Assembly: GCA_027452205.1 (NCBI GenBank)
Contig: DAIDGV010000003.1
Span: 265,399-329,398 of the forward strand
Length of the DNA: 64,000 nt
From: a candidate division FCPU426 bacterium
GTDB taxonomy: Bacteria > Oederibacteriota > Muellerivitia > Muellerivitales > Muellerivitaceae
Reading direction: 5' to 3'
The translations under genes and the position numbers were made by a program. This document shows, piece after piece, positions 1 through 8,968 of this stretch. The first letter of the stretch is position 1; every line of letters begins with the position of its first letter. The notes beneath the pieces are model-generated. The model was not told where the DNA came from. It made no database searches and was given only the letters and a program-made list of their open reading frames with translations.

Positions 1-629
1 GCCTTCAGGACCGGGCCCCGGTGGGTCTGGATCTCGAACTTATAGTTCGCCCCCGCTTCAAGACCTGGGATGAATATCTCCCAGATCCCCGAATTGCCAA
101 AGGCCCGCATGATGTGCAGGCGTCCATCCCAACCATTGAAATCACCGACTACGCTCACGCTCCGGGCTCCGGGCGCCCAGACCGCGAAGGCATAACCGTC
201 CACTCCTTGCCAATTCTTGAAATGAGCGCCCAACTTCTCGTAGAGTCGCTCGTGATTGCCCTCCCCCACTAAATACAGGTCCACCTCGCCCAGCGTAGGC
301 CAAAAGGCATAGGGGTCCCAATAAGTAAAAGTGTTCTTATCCGGGTATTGGACCTTCACTTGGTAAGGACCGGCATGATGGTTATGTGGAAGGATCGCCT
401 CGAAAAGCCCCGCTTCATGGGCCGGGGTCAAAAGCGTTTCCTTGCCTTCGTAAAGAATGGAGACATTCTGGGCGTTAGGCCGGTAGACACGGATCACTTC
501 CGAGTCTCCTTGGGGATGGATCCCTAAAAAAGAATGGGGATCCCGGTGATGGAGCCCTAGCAGGCTGTCCCAGCCATCGTAAGAGAGCTTAAGCGGCGCT
601 GCGGGTACTTTTTTTTTGCGAGGCGCCAT
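1..629 (-). CDS. glgB: 1,4-alpha-glucan branching enzyme, N-terminal part (runs off window)
   Basis: Reading the minus strand from an ATG at 629 gives an open frame of about 209 residues to the window edge, so only the N-terminus is present. It reads LHHRDPHSFLGIHP near residue 25, then a glycogen-branching-enzyme N-domain, then a CBM48-type segment (YAFAVWAPGARSVSVVGDFN, then GWDGR). These are hallmark GlgB motifs; the catalytic GH13 barrel lies outside the window. The start is supported by GAGAAGG five bases upstream. It lies 50 bp downstream of the co-directional GH57 gene, which suggests a glycogen/alpha-glucan operon. GlgB makes alpha-1,6 branches in cytoplasmic glycogen. Confidence 0.93.
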   Translation of the reverse strand, partial: MAPRKKKVPAAPLKLSYDGWDSLLGLHHRDPHSFLGIHPQGDSEVIRVYRPNAQNVSILYEGKETLLTPAHEAGLFEAILPHNHHAGPYQVKVQYPDKNTFTYWDPYAFWPTLGEVDLYLVGEGNHERLYEKLGAHFKNWQGVDGYAFAVWAPGARSVSVVGDFNGWDGRLHIMRAFGNSGIWEIFIPGLEAGANYKFEIQTHRGPVLK

Positions 630-679
630 GGAAACCTTCTCGATCAAGACCTAGACCGCTCAGCGGCCTGGAAAACGGT

Positions 680-3142
680 TCAACCCACCAACCCATCAAA
701 GGTCTTTTTCTTCAAGACCTCGGCGTTCTTCTCCAACAAGTGATCGGTTTTCAACTGGAGCAGGTCCGACAATTCGACCATCTTGCTGAACTCAACAGGC
801 CTTTCAGCGGCCTTGAAAACGGCTTCTTGAGCCACATACATATTGGCCTCCAACCCCAGCTTTTTGGCCAATTGCACCACCGCGATGGAGGCCCGGATAT
901 TGTCGTCCGTTGGTTTTTCCATGGCCCCTTCAACGATCTCCGTGATGAGGTTCCGGAAGGTATGTTCCGCCGCGAACCGGTCGATATGGTACCCATACTG
1001 GGTCACTTCATCTGCGAGCTCGATCATATTGCGGTAAGCTTCGGGGTCCTTGAACCATTCCTTTTTCTGGATCTCTTCCTCAAATAATTTGCCGAAGGTA
1101 AATTCGGCCGCCGCTTTAATTTCCTTTGGTAATTCGAACCCGACCGCTTGGAGCATTTCCAGGTTGCGGCGGTTATCCTCATAAAGACGGACGTATTGTT
1201 CGGAAAAGTGGTCGACCAAGGACCCATAAATGTCCTTGAATATCTTTTGCTTGTTCTCAGGCAGCAGTTGCTCCACACCGAACTCCTCGGGTCCGAACTC
1301 TTCCTGCATCATCCGCAACAGTTTCGGCAAGGATATGGAATAGAACTGTTCCCACAGCTTTTGGGAGGACTTGTCGTAATTCTCTTTGCGGATGAAAGGC
1401 CGGATGGCCCCGTAAAAATCGATACCGCCCAAATGCAATGCGGCAAAAGCAAACCGGAAATGCTGTCGGGTCATGGCTTCTTGCAAGAACACGTGGCCGG
1501 TCATCATTTTAAAGCGGCCATGCTCTTCTTTCCGGGCGTCCTCGATCTGATAAAGGAATCCGCCGGCGCTGCCCTTCTCCAGGGTGTGGTTGACCAGGGA
1601 GGAAATGGCCAAATGGGCCACCACGCCTTGGGGACGGACCCGGGTGGTCTCGGTAAATCGGTGGAAGACGTCGGCGCCGGTGCCGAACTCAGGGATATTG
1701 CTTTTGGCCTCGGAAAGGATCTCAAGGAACGAATTCTCCGGCGAGGGAAATCCCAAGGTTTCCAAAAGGTCGAAGATACGGGCCGCGTAGCGCAACACCT
1801 GGGTGGTCTCGATGCCCGATATCTCGTTAAAGAACCAGGCACAACTGGTGTACATGAGCATGGCGTTATGCTGGATCTCCAATTGGGTCAGGGCCCGCAC
1901 CAATTCCAGTTCGGACAGTTCTCTGCCGGCTTGTCGCTGTAAAAATTCCTTCCGGGAAGCCTGTGGGTTCAAGATCAGCTCGATATAGTCGTTCCGCGCA
2001 GCCCAGGGATCGGTGAAAAGTTTGCCCCGCTCTTGCTCAAAATAATAGCTGACGGTGTCGCGAACATGGTCAAAAGCACGGCGCAAGGGTCCCCGCCAAG
2101 CTTGGTTCCAGCCTTCCCGCCCGCCCGTATGACAACCGCAATCCTTGTACCAACGGCCTACTCCATGGGCGCAGCTCCAGGCGGTCCCCGTTCCATCGGG
2201 GCCCAGTTTGATCTCGGCTTCCATGGTCGGCGGGAACTTCTCCAGATAAGCGGCGTAATTGGTCACCCAATAGCCTTTTTGGGGAGCTTCCGCTTCTAAG
2301 GCATAGGCCAAACTACGGTCGCCGAACTTGGTATGGTGCCCATAGCTTTCACCATCGGTAGCGGTTTGGATGATCCGTCCTTCCGGATGTCCGGCCCGCT
2401 CAATGCGGTCGATCAAGGATTGGCTTGAACTAAGCGCGCCCTCAAAGGCCACTCCCCGGGCAATGTCCTTGTTGTAGAAGAAGATATCAATGAAGCGGCC
2501 AGAACCATCCTTATGGAAATAGCGGTAGGGCACTTCGGTATCGATATTGCCGCTGGACACATCCTGCCAGTCCCCGCCGCCCAAAGGCCGCACCCTTTCC
2601 GCCTGTTCGGGCGAGAGGATGACATATTTCAGGCCTTCGTTGATGAGCACCGACATGGTGGCATCGTTACAGGCCGTCTCGGGCAGCCAAAGAGATTCCG
2701 GGGCCCGTTTGAAGCGGTGCTTAAAATCGGCCATCCCCCATTTGACCTGGGTCAGCCGGTCCGCGTCATTGCAAAGCGGAAGGATGGTGTGGTTATAACC
2801 CTGGGCGATAGCGTTTCCGTGACCATTGTTGCGGCCAGCGCTTTCTTTATCCGCTTCCAGGATGCGTTTATAGGTGCCGGGATGATAATCCTCCATCCAG
2901 GAAAGTAGCGTGGGACCTAAGTTGAAATTGATGTAGGCGTAATTGTTGATGATGCTTTCGATGAGGCCGGTTTTGAGGTCGAAAACTCGGGCAAAGGCAT
3001 TCGGACGGTAACATTCGTAATAGACGCGATCGTTCCAATTGGGATAAGGCTGGGCGCTAGGCTGGTCGTCGATGACGCCGGTCCAAGGGTTCTCGCGAGG
3101 CGGTTGGTAAAAGTGGCCGTGAATAACCAATGCGGTAGTCAT
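680..3142 (-). CDS. GH57-family glycoside hydrolase with DUF3536
   Basis: This 820-residue protein begins LVIHGHFYQPPRENPW, the typical start of GH57 alpha-amylase-like enzymes. It carries GYNHTILPL near residue 120, SLWLPETACN near 150 (position of the GH57 catalytic glutamate) and TDGESYGHH near 265 (position of the catalytic aspartate). The long helical C-terminal half matches the DUF3536 extension of this subfamily as I recall it. It probably cleaves or transfers alpha-1,4-glucan in the cytoplasm, since no signal peptide is seen. It precedes glgB on the same strand. The exact substrate (amylase, 4-alpha-glucanotransferase or branching activity) cannot be told from sequence. Confidence 0.9.
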   Translation of the reverse strand: MTTALVIHGHFYQPPRENPWTGVIDDQPSAQPYPNWNDRVYYECYRPNAFARVFDLKTGLIESIINNYAYINFNLGPTLLSWMEDYHPGTYKRILEADKESAGRNNGHGNAIAQGYNHTILPLCNDADRLTQVKWGMADFKHRFKRAPESLWLPETACNDATMSVLINEGLKYVILSPEQAERVRPLGGGDWQDVSSGNIDTEVPYRYFHKDGSGRFIDIFFYNKDIARGVAFEGALSSSQSLIDRIERAGHPEGRIIQTATDGESYGHHTKFGDRSLAYALEAEAPQKGYWVTNYAAYLEKFPPTMEAEIKLGPDGTGTAWSCAHGVGRWYKDCGCHTGGREGWNQAWRGPLRRAFDHVRDTVSYYFEQERGKLFTDPWAARNDYIELILNPQASRKEFLQRQAGRELSELELVRALTQLEIQHNAMLMYTSCAWFFNEISGIETTQVLRYAARIFDLLETLGFPSPENSFLEILSEAKSNIPEFGTGADVFHRFTETTRVRPQGVVAHLAISSLVNHTLEKGSAGGFLYQIEDARKEEHGRFKMMTGHVFLQEAMTRQHFRFAFAALHLGGIDFYGAIRPFIRKENYDKSSQKLWEQFYSISLPKLLRMMQEEFGPEEFGVEQLLPENKQKIFKDIYGSLVDHFSEQYVRLYEDNRRNLEMLQAVGFELPKEIKAAAEFTFGKLFEEEIQKKEWFKDPEAYRNMIELADEVTQYGYHIDRFAAEHTFRNLITEIVEGAMEKPTDDNIRASIAVVQLAKKLGLEANMYVAQEAVFKAAERPVEFSKMVELSDLLQLKTDHLLEKNAEVLKKKTFDGLVG

Positions 3143-3204
3143 AGGATTCCCTTACAACAATGTCACTTTGAGGATTTTAGTCATTATTGCCCCTCTTGGG
3201 TGAA

Positions 3205-4641
3205 CTATGTTTTGTTCGGCGAAAGCCAAACCCGTCCGTATTTCCGGATGGTCAAATGATAATTCGCGCGGATCGCGGCCACCACTATCTCCGGTAATAA
3301 ATATTGGCTAGGCAAGTCATACAATTCAATAGTGCCGAATTTTTTCGATTGAACGTCACGGATCAGCGGTTCTGAACTCCAAAAACCCAGATTTACCATC
3401 CGGGTATATTCATAGGGTTGGATCCATATCCTGCGTCCGCTCATGATCATCAGATCCGAGTCCAAGGCCAACGCGTCGCCTGGGGCGAAAAATCCCAAAG
3501 CATCCTGTTTCATCGTTACTTCAGCCTGCGAAGGCACAATAACCGTTCTGTCCATTCCATCTCGAACGATGCTCACGGCAAAAAGGAACAGACAAGCCCA
3601 TTGGAGCCTTTTTTCCCAAAGATCCGCCGTGAAACCTTTACGCCAGGGGGCCCAAAGACTTTCCAGAACGAAGAAAAGACCATAAAGAGAGAATCCCAGC
3701 CAGTAGTTCTCGGCCCCGCCTTGCCGGCCCAGTGAGAAAAGTTCCAGGGATACCAAACCCATTTGAAGTAACAAGAACAGCGGCTGTTCTTTGAGCACTG
3801 CCAAAAGCACGATCAGGGAAAGCAGCCAGCCGTTCTCGGCAAAAAAATCTCTCAACAACCAGTTTTTCAAAAGCGACCAGTCATAGCCGGTGTTCAACCA
3901 AGTGAACACATGTTTCAAGAATAAACCCTGGGTCACCCAAGTCTCTCCCAAGACCACCGTGGCCACAGGAACCAAACTAGACAAAAAGAAGACCGATGTC
4001 TTTTTCCAGTCCCGACGAAGCAAGCAGATCAGCAAATAGGACAAGGTCAATGTCAGCGATGTTTGTTTGATGAGGATGGAGATCGCGTTCAACGCTCCTG
4101 CCGCAGCCAACCAACCGTAACGAGGCGCAGCCGTTCGAATTTCACCGTAAAGGATCAAGAAGGCGGCGAAGTTGAAAAACAGAAAGAAGGTATCGGGCCT
4201 GTCCATCGTTCCCCATCGGCACCAAGCCGGTAAAAGCCAAAGCCCCAAGGCCCCCAGGCAACCCCATAACACACTTACTTCCCGGCCGATCCACCAACCC
4301 AACAAAAGACCGCATCCCAAATAACCGCCCAAAGCCAACAACCGTCCCGGGACCCAAGGGTTATGGATGAATTCGAGCAAGGCCGCTTCGCAGTAGAAAA
4401 AAACAGGCGGATAGGCGGTATAAAGATAAGGCCCGCCTTGGGTCGAGTCCGGATAAAGCTCATCCCCCCGCAAAAGGATGAGGGCCCTTTCCACATTGAT
4501 GGCGTCACTTTGTTGGAGTTGGACAGGACTGGTCAGTCGACCCCAAAGGACCGGGGTTTTCAAGGCAAAGAGAACTAAAGCGGACAATACCAAAAGAAGG
4601 GTCAACCATCGATATCTGGGAAGAAGGCCCAGATCAGTCAA
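3205..4641 (-). CDS. GT-C type membrane glycosyltransferase (ArnT/PMT-like)
   Basis: A 478-residue polytopic membrane protein with about ten hydrophobic segments. An acidic loop follows the first helix ([11 protein letters not shown], then [17 protein letters not shown]), and [15 protein letters not shown] lies further in. This is the layout of GT-C transferases that take polyprenyl-phosphate-linked sugars. The frame opens at a TTG overlapping the cysN stop by 8 nt, so it is probably translated with the cys genes, although no sulfur role is evident. Acceptor and sugar are unknown. It is distinct from the GT-C genes at 31.2 and 44.0 kb. Confidence 0.7.
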   Translation of the reverse strand: MTDLGLLPRYRWLTLLLVLSALVLFALKTPVLWGRLTSPVQLQQSDAINVERALILLRGDELYPDSTQGGPYLYTAYPPVFFYCEAALLEFIHNPWVPGRLLALGGYLGCGLLLGWWIGREVSVLWGCLGALGLWLLPAWCRWGTMDRPDTFFLFFNFAAFLILYGEIRTAAPRYGWLAAAGALNAISILIKQTSLTLTLSYLLICLLRRDWKKTSVFFLSSLVPVATVVLGETWVTQGLFLKHVFTWLNTGYDWSLLKNWLLRDFFAENGWLLSLIVLLAVLKEQPLFLLLQMGLVSLELFSLGRQGGAENYWLGFSLYGLFFVLESLWAPWRKGFTADLWEKRLQWACLFLFAVSIVRDGMDRTVIVPSQAEVTMKQDALGFFAPGDALALDSDLMIMSGRRIWIQPYEYTRMVNLGFWSSEPLIRDVQSKKFGTIELYDLPSQYLLPEIVVAAIRANYHLTIRKYGRVWLSPNKT

Positions 4642-5902
4642 CGATCATCCCGGCCGCAACGGTGTTGTTTGTCAATTCATCCACCAGGATAAAATTGCCC
4701 GTATTACGGTTCTTGGAGTAGGGGTCAAAATAGAGAGGCTTCAAGGTCTGGATCTGGACCCTTGCGATGTCATTCAAATTGAGCGAATCGACCTTCTCTT
4801 TTTCCAGCGAATTGATATTGGTGCGGTATTCAATGCCCGTCACCATGGCTTTTACCATTTGGGTGGTGTGTTTGATGGAATATTTCTTTTTTAGGGTCAG
4901 GGGTTCGCTCACCATCCAGCAGATATCGGCGGTGAATTGGTTGGAAACCCTCGGTTCGTTTCCTGGATGGACCAGCATATCCCCGCGGGAGAGATCCACC
5001 TCATCGTTCAAACGCAGGGTCACCGACATCGGCGGAAAAGCCTCCGTCAATTCGCCATCAAAAACATCGATGGATTTGACGGTCGATTCAAACCCCGAGG
5101 GCAAGACCTTGACCTTATCGCCTTTCTTAACGACACCGGAGGCTACCCGGCCCGCGAAACCGCGGTAATCCAGGTTAGGACGCAGGACCGTTTGGACCGG
5201 AAAACGGAAATCAGACAAGTTCAGGTCGTGGCTGATCTCAACTGTTTCCAGATGTTCCAAGAGGGTCGGCCCCTTGTACCAATCCATGCTGGCGCTCTTC
5301 TCCACAACATTGTCGCCCTTGAGGGCCGAAATGGGGATGACCACCAGTTCTTTCGCGCCGATGCTTTTGCCAAAAATCTCATATTCTTTTTTGATCTTTT
5401 CAAATACTTCTTGGGAATAGTTCATCAGGTCCATCTTGTTGATGGCAACTACCAAATGGGGAATACCTAAAAGAGTGGCGATAAAACCATGGCGGCGGGA
5501 TTGGGTAACGACACCATTACGCGCGTCGATCAGGATGATGCCCAAATTGGCCGTCGAGGCTCCAGTCACCATGTTACGGGTGTATTGCTCGTGTCCAGGA
5601 GTGTCAGCAATGATGAACTTGCGCTTCGGAGTGGCAAAATAGCGGTAGGCTACGTCAATGGTAATGCCTTGTTCTCGTTCCGCGGCCAGACCATCCGTGA
5701 TCAAGGCCAGGTCGATGTCTTCCCCGCCTTTTTTTTGCGTGGTGCGGCGGATGGCTTCCAACTGGTCCTCAAAGACGCCTTTCGAATCGAACAAGAGACG
5801 ACCGATGAGCGTGGATTTTCCATCATCCACCGATCCCGCGGTGGTGAACCGCAAAAGCCCCATGTTGGCGTAGTCGATCTCCGCTTTGGTTTCGAGGGGC
5901 AT
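4634..5902 (-). CDS. cysN: Sulfate adenylyltransferase subunit 1 (GTPase)
   Basis: CysN is the regulatory GTPase of ATP sulfurylase, which activates sulfate to adenosine 5'-phosphosulfate. The GTP-binding motifs are plain: GSVDDGKST (P-loop), [12 protein letters not shown] (G3) and NKMDLM (G4), followed by EF-Tu-like beta-barrel domains. An open frame extends upstream to 6061, but the ATG at 5902 overlaps the cysD stop as TGATG and starts [15 protein letters not shown], so I chose it (422 residues). There is no C-terminal APS-kinase (CysC) fusion and no separate cysC or cysH in the window. Confidence 0.95.
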   Translation of the reverse strand: MPLETKAEIDYANMGLLRFTTAGSVDDGKSTLIGRLLFDSKGVFEDQLEAIRRTTQKKGGEDIDLALITDGLAAEREQGITIDVAYRYFATPKRKFIIADTPGHEQYTRNMVTGASTANLGIILIDARNGVVTQSRRHGFIATLLGIPHLVVAINKMDLMNYSQEVFEKIKKEYEIFGKSIGAKELVVIPISALKGDNVVEKSASMDWYKGPTLLEHLETVEISHDLNLSDFRFPVQTVLRPNLDYRGFAGRVASGVVKKGDKVKVLPSGFESTVKSIDVFDGELTEAFPPMSVTLRLNDEVDLSRGDMLVHPGNEPRVSNQFTADICWMVSEPLTLKKKYSIKHTTQMVKAMVTGIEYRTNINSLEKEKVDSLNLNDIARVQIQTLKPLYFDPYSKNRNTGNFILVDELTNNTVAAGMIVD

Positions 5903-6819
5903 CAGAAATACCCTTCCTTTTTCTTTTGTTCCATTGAGCTGTCGGACCCATGGTCGATGATACGGTTCTCGCGTTCGCTCTTCCGGGTCAGGATGAGATC
6001 TTCCACAATATCCCGCACCGTATAAGCTTCGCTTTCGATGGCGCCCGTACAGGACATACAACCCAAAGACCGGAAACGCACCCGCATATCCTTCACCTCA
6101 TCTCCCGGCAGGATAGGGATATGTCCCACCCAGGGGATCAGGAGGTTTTTGCGCTTGATGATCTTGCGGGTATGGGTGAAATAGATGGGTACAACCGGGA
6201 TATTCTCCATCTCGATATAGAGCCAGATATCCAGCTCGGTCCAGTTGGACAGAGGGAAAACCCGGATCGACTCACCTTCGTTGATACGTGAGTTATAGAG
6301 GTCCCACAATTCGGGGCGCTGATTTTTGGGGTCCCATTGTCCAAAAGAGTCGCGGAAGGAATAGACCCTTTCTTTGGCCCGGGACTTTTCCTCTTCCCGG
6401 CGGGCCCCACCGAAAGCCGCGTCAAAGCCGTGCTTGGCCAAGCCATCCAAAAGTCCTTGGGTTTTCAATAAAGCACAGCACTTATCCACCCCAAACTTGA
6501 AGGGGCTGGACCCGGCCGTGATGGCCTCTTCGTTCCTTTCGACAAACAACTTGGCGCCGATATCAGCGATGAACTTGTCCCGGAATTCGTACATTTCGGG
6601 GAACTTATAGGAGGTGTCCACATGCATCAAAGAGAACGGAATCTTACCGGGAGCGAAGGCTTTTTGGGCCAAACGGACCATCACACTGGAGTCTTTCCCC
6701 ACCGAATAGAGCATGACCGGATTCTTGAACTCGGCCACAACTTCCCGGATGATAAAAATACTCTCGGCTTCCAGCTGTTTGAGATGGGATAAGGTTTTAG
6801 AGGATAAGGCGGTCGACAT
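5902..6819 (-). CDS. cysD: Sulfate adenylyltransferase subunit 2
   Basis: A 305-residue catalytic subunit of the CysDN ATP sulfurylase, transferring AMP to sulfate. The PP-loop motif reads [11 protein letters not shown] near residue 40, and [16 protein letters not shown] and [13 protein letters not shown] are family motifs. It is the first gene of a cysD-cysN-GT operon and overlaps cysN by one base. The 264-bp region upstream, shared with the divergent small gene at 7084, contains no copy of either riboswitch found elsewhere in the window. How it is switched on is therefore not visible. Confidence 0.96.
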   Translation of the reverse strand: MSTALSSKTLSHLKQLEAESIFIIREVVAEFKNPVMLYSVGKDSSVMVRLAQKAFAPGKIPFSLMHVDTSYKFPEMYEFRDKFIADIGAKLFVERNEEAITAGSSPFKFGVDKCCALLKTQGLLDGLAKHGFDAAFGGARREEEKSRAKERVYSFRDSFGQWDPKNQRPELWDLYNSRINEGESIRVFPLSNWTELDIWLYIEMENIPVVPIYFTHTRKIIKRKNLLIPWVGHIPILPGDEVKDMRVRFRSLGCMSCTGAIESEAYTVRDIVEDLILTRKSERENRIIDHGSDSSMEQKKKEGYF

Positions 6820-7083
6820 GGTTCTCTCGTGTTTCTTTTAAACAATTATGGGTTTTGGCCCTATCAAAATCCAGGGAATGGGCCGCTTTGGGTCGAGGCT
6901 TCAAGCCACAGCCCATACTTTAAAGTGCCGTTTTTAACTAAACCGGTACGAAAGACCATTAAAACTACACAATTTCACTCATTTCCTCAACAGCAATATG
7001 GTCCCACTTATGACCGGGGTCATTGTATTAAACCCTAAAAGGATTAGCTTTGAATTAAGGATCAGAAGTATTGGAGGTGTCCC

Positions 7084-7269
7084 ATGGTCAAACGCAAAAC
7101 ACCCACCAAAACCAAGCCCACCGAAGAAAAGAAACCGATCTACGAGGCGAAGAGCTTGCACAATCCCAACTGGTCGAAAAGAGGACGCCTCATCCTTTCC
7201 GAAGAAGATGATTGGCTTGCGCCCGAGGAAGAACGCCGCAACATCATCGACATTGACCCTGAGATATAG
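7084..7269 (+). CDS. Small charged hypothetical protein
   Basis: A 61-residue protein, very rich in lysine, proline and threonine at its start and acidic at its end (LSEEDDWLAPEEER). The ATG has a good ribosome-binding site, GGAGGT, about five bases upstream, which argues that it is translated. It is divergent from cysD and ends two bases before the convergent TMEM175-like gene. I recognise no domain. Its low complexity and charge segregation suggest a soluble, partly disordered protein. Confidence 0.6.
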   Translation: MVKRKTPTKTKPTEEKKPIYEAKSLHNPNWSKRGRLILSEEDDWLAPEEERRNIIDIDPEI

Positions 7270-7271
7270 GG

Positions 7272-7847
7272 CTATTTTTGTAGAACGCGTTCGATCCGTC
7301 GGTCCGGCACTAGCCAGATGATGGAAACCAGCACATATCCGGCGCAAGCAACCAACGGCTGGTAAAAAGCCATTATCACTGATAAAGCATAGATCAACAT
7401 CGAAACATTGCCTTTTCGGTCATCCCCGATGGCCTTAGCCAAGGTCTGGTTATGCGCGTGGCAGCTGATCAGGCTACGAACCAAAATGGTGTAGGCGATG
7501 GCCGCGCAAAGCATGACCACCCCATAAAGAGCCACCGGAAGGGACGCAAACCCGTTCAAACCCACCCAGGCGGTCATAAAGGGTATCAAGGATAGCCAGA
7601 ACAATAAGTGCAGGTTGGCCCACAGCACCGGTCCGGTGATCCTTTCGACCGCTTGCATCATATGATGGTGATTGCTCCAGTAAATCCCGATGAAGATGAA
7701 GCTGAGGATATAACAGGTGAATTGGGGTAGGATCGGCCGAATGGCGGCCCAATCGGCGCCCATCGGTGCTTTCAACTCCAATACCATGATCGTAATAATG
7801 ACGGCCATTACCCCATCGCTAAAAGCTTCCAATCTCCCTTTTGTCAC
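7272..7847 (-). CDS. TMEM175-family (DUF1211) potassium channel-like membrane protein
   Basis: A 191-residue protein starting MTKGRLEAFSDGVMAVIITI. The FSDGV motif in the first helix is the signature and pore-lining element of bacterial TMEM175 channels. About six hydrophobic segments follow, including IYWSNHHHMMQAV, also typical. Bacterial members conduct K+ with modest selectivity. The gene stands alone between two convergent neighbours and no regulatory site is obvious. The length fits single-repeat bacterial members, which assemble as tetramers. Confidence 0.85.
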   Translation of the reverse strand: MTKGRLEAFSDGVMAVIITIMVLELKAPMGADWAAIRPILPQFTCYILSFIFIGIYWSNHHHMMQAVERITGPVLWANLHLLFWLSLIPFMTAWVGLNGFASLPVALYGVVMLCAAIAYTILVRSLISCHAHNQTLAKAIGDDRKGNVSMLIYALSVIMAFYQPLVACAGYVLVSIIWLVPDRRIERVLQK

Positions 7848-7958
7848 ACTTCCCCCTTAAAACCAGCTTTTCCAACTACCGGCAATGGTTTAAAATTGGT
7901 CGATTTTACCAGATGCCCACGGGCAACCGAACCCATTTCAATGAAGGGTGGACCTGAC

Positions 7959-8222
7959 ATGAATTATCTCGTTTTCGAGGTGGACGCTTACCCCGCCGAC
8001 ACCATCAAGGTAAATTTGGAACAACAAGCCAACGTTCGGTTAATGGACTATGCCAATTACCAACGCTACAAACTCGGCCAAACAAATGATTTTGTAGGCG
8101 GCCACGTGACTAAAACCCCCTTTCTGATCAAACCAACCAAGTTCGCCCATTGGTATGTGGTCATCGATCTGGGTGGAGCCGCGGGCAGCCTAAAAGCCGA
8201 CGTGGAATTGATAAAAGGGTAA
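7959..8222 (+). CDS. DUF1883-domain protein
   Basis: An 87-residue protein whose core reads QQANVRLMDYANYQRYKLG, then GGHVTKTPF and WYVVIDLGGAAG. That order and spacing match the DUF1883 family, whose members occur alone or joined to TIR-like domains and whose function is unknown. An upstream ATG at 7941 and a longer frame from 7896 exist, but only the ATG at 7959 has a purine-rich site (AAGGGTGG) at a proper distance. It ends 5 bp before a convergent gene. Confidence 0.78.
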   Translation: MNYLVFEVDAYPADTIKVNLEQQANVRLMDYANYQRYKLGQTNDFVGGHVTKTPFLIKPTKFAHWYVVIDLGGAAGSLKADVELIKG

Positions 8223-8227
8223 GTACT

Positions 8228-8539
8228 TTAAGCTTTCTTCGACCGGCTGGCCCTTACTGCCTTGACCTTGCCCGAACGAAGTTCCTCAAGGTCCTTCAGC
8301 ATTTCCTTCTCATCTTGATCGCCTGCGGGCTCAAAACGCAGCGGAAAATGCCGCAAGACCGCGGCGGTCACGGCTTGGACCATCTTTTCGGCGGGTGTTT
8401 TTGCGGATAGTTCGGACTGAAGCGTGGTGGAAACGGCATGTTCGATGAAAGCGTTGACGCTAGGATATTTCAGGGTCTTCACAGCGGCTTTTTCGAGGAA
8501 CTTCCGGTCGATCTTGGTGCGATAAGAAATAACGCTCAT
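8228..8539 (-). CDS. Small protein with antitoxin-like N-terminus, unknown function
   Basis: A 103-residue protein: MSVISYRTKIDRKFLEKAA, a short helical segment (VNAFIEHAVSTTL), an acidic helix and a very basic tail (VKAVRASRSKKA). The N-terminus resembles ribbon-helix-helix or antitoxin-type proteins, but I cannot name a family. It has its own AAGGAGG site and a strong promoter directly upstream overlapped by direct repeats, which suggests autoregulation. It lies 51 bp downstream of another small gene on the same strand, so the pair could be toxin-antitoxin-like. This is inference from size and layout only. Confidence 0.6.
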   Translation of the reverse strand: MSVISYRTKIDRKFLEKAAVKTLKYPSVNAFIEHAVSTTLQSELSAKTPAEKMVQAVTAAVLRHFPLRFEPAGDQDEKEMLKDLEELRSGKVKAVRASRSKKA

Positions 8540-8565
8540 CCCGCGCCTCCTTTACCAACCCCAAA

Positions 8566-8594
8566 ATTGTAGTCTTTTTGTAGTCTAGCGTCAA
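8566..8594 (-). promoter_or_regulatory. Sigma70-type promoter with overlapping direct repeats
   Basis: On the minus strand TTGACG (8589-8594) and TACAAT (8566-8571) are separated by exactly 17 bp. A 9-mer, AGACTACAA on the minus strand, occurs twice (8567-8575 and 8578-8586), 11 bp apart, with one copy in the spacer and one over the -10. Repeats one helical turn apart on a promoter are a common operator layout. The -35 box overlaps the end of the upstream gene. Confidence 0.6.
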
Positions 8595-8863
8595 GACAGG
8601 CGGCGGGTGAACTGCGTTACGTAAAGCCAGAGATGGTCGGCCTTGTCCTCCACCACGACCACCTTGATGACAAAGGGCGTATGGCGGTCCGAAACGAAAC
8701 AATCCTTGCCGAAATCCCTCCTTAGTTTGCCCCATTTTTCAGGCGGAAAATCAAACAACTCATCGTAATAGCGTTTGGCCATCCCTCCCCAGCGTTTGTC
8801 CGAGGAGAGCCGGCCATAACTTTCAAAGACGCTAGGTTTGAAGTCAATGACGACCTTTTTCAT
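8591..8863 (-). CDS. Small hypothetical protein
   Basis: A 90-residue basic protein beginning MKKVVIDFKPSVFESYGRLS and ending LYVTQFTRRLS, rich in aromatic and charged residues. A GTG at 8875 opens the frame earlier, but the ATG at 8863 has GAAGG five bases upstream and is preferred. No family recognised. It is followed on the same strand by the gene at 8228-8539, which has its own promoter. A toxin role is possible but unsupported by any catalytic motif I can see. Confidence 0.5.
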   Translation of the reverse strand: MKKVVIDFKPSVFESYGRLSSDKRWGGMAKRYYDELFDFPPEKWGKLRRDFGKDCFVSDRHTPFVIKVVVVEDKADHLWLYVTQFTRRLS

Positions 8864-8968
8864 GGATACCTTCACGGCTTAAGATCGGCGGGTTGCAGCC
8901 CACCAACAAGGTATACAAGCGTATTCCAAATAAGTCAAAAGAATAGTTGTTAAATCTGATAGTGAAAT

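Noticed and set aside
21-272. 83-codon plus-strand frame at the left edge
   Set aside because: It is antisense to the glgB N-terminal coding sequence, whose translation matches family motifs throughout.
1148-1942. 264-codon plus-strand frame
   Set aside because: Antisense shadow of the GH57 gene with no recognisable protein features.
5903-6061. Extended N-terminus of CysN (53 extra codons)
   Set aside because: It lies wholly inside cysD. The ATG at 5902 overlaps the cysD stop in a standard TGATG junction and gives the usual CysN N-terminus.
6820-7083. A third copy of the prx-type riboswitch or an S-box upstream of cysD
   Set aside because: The region contains CCAAAGCGG on the minus strand, but lacks the preceding GAACAGGG block, the 5' stem and a terminator.
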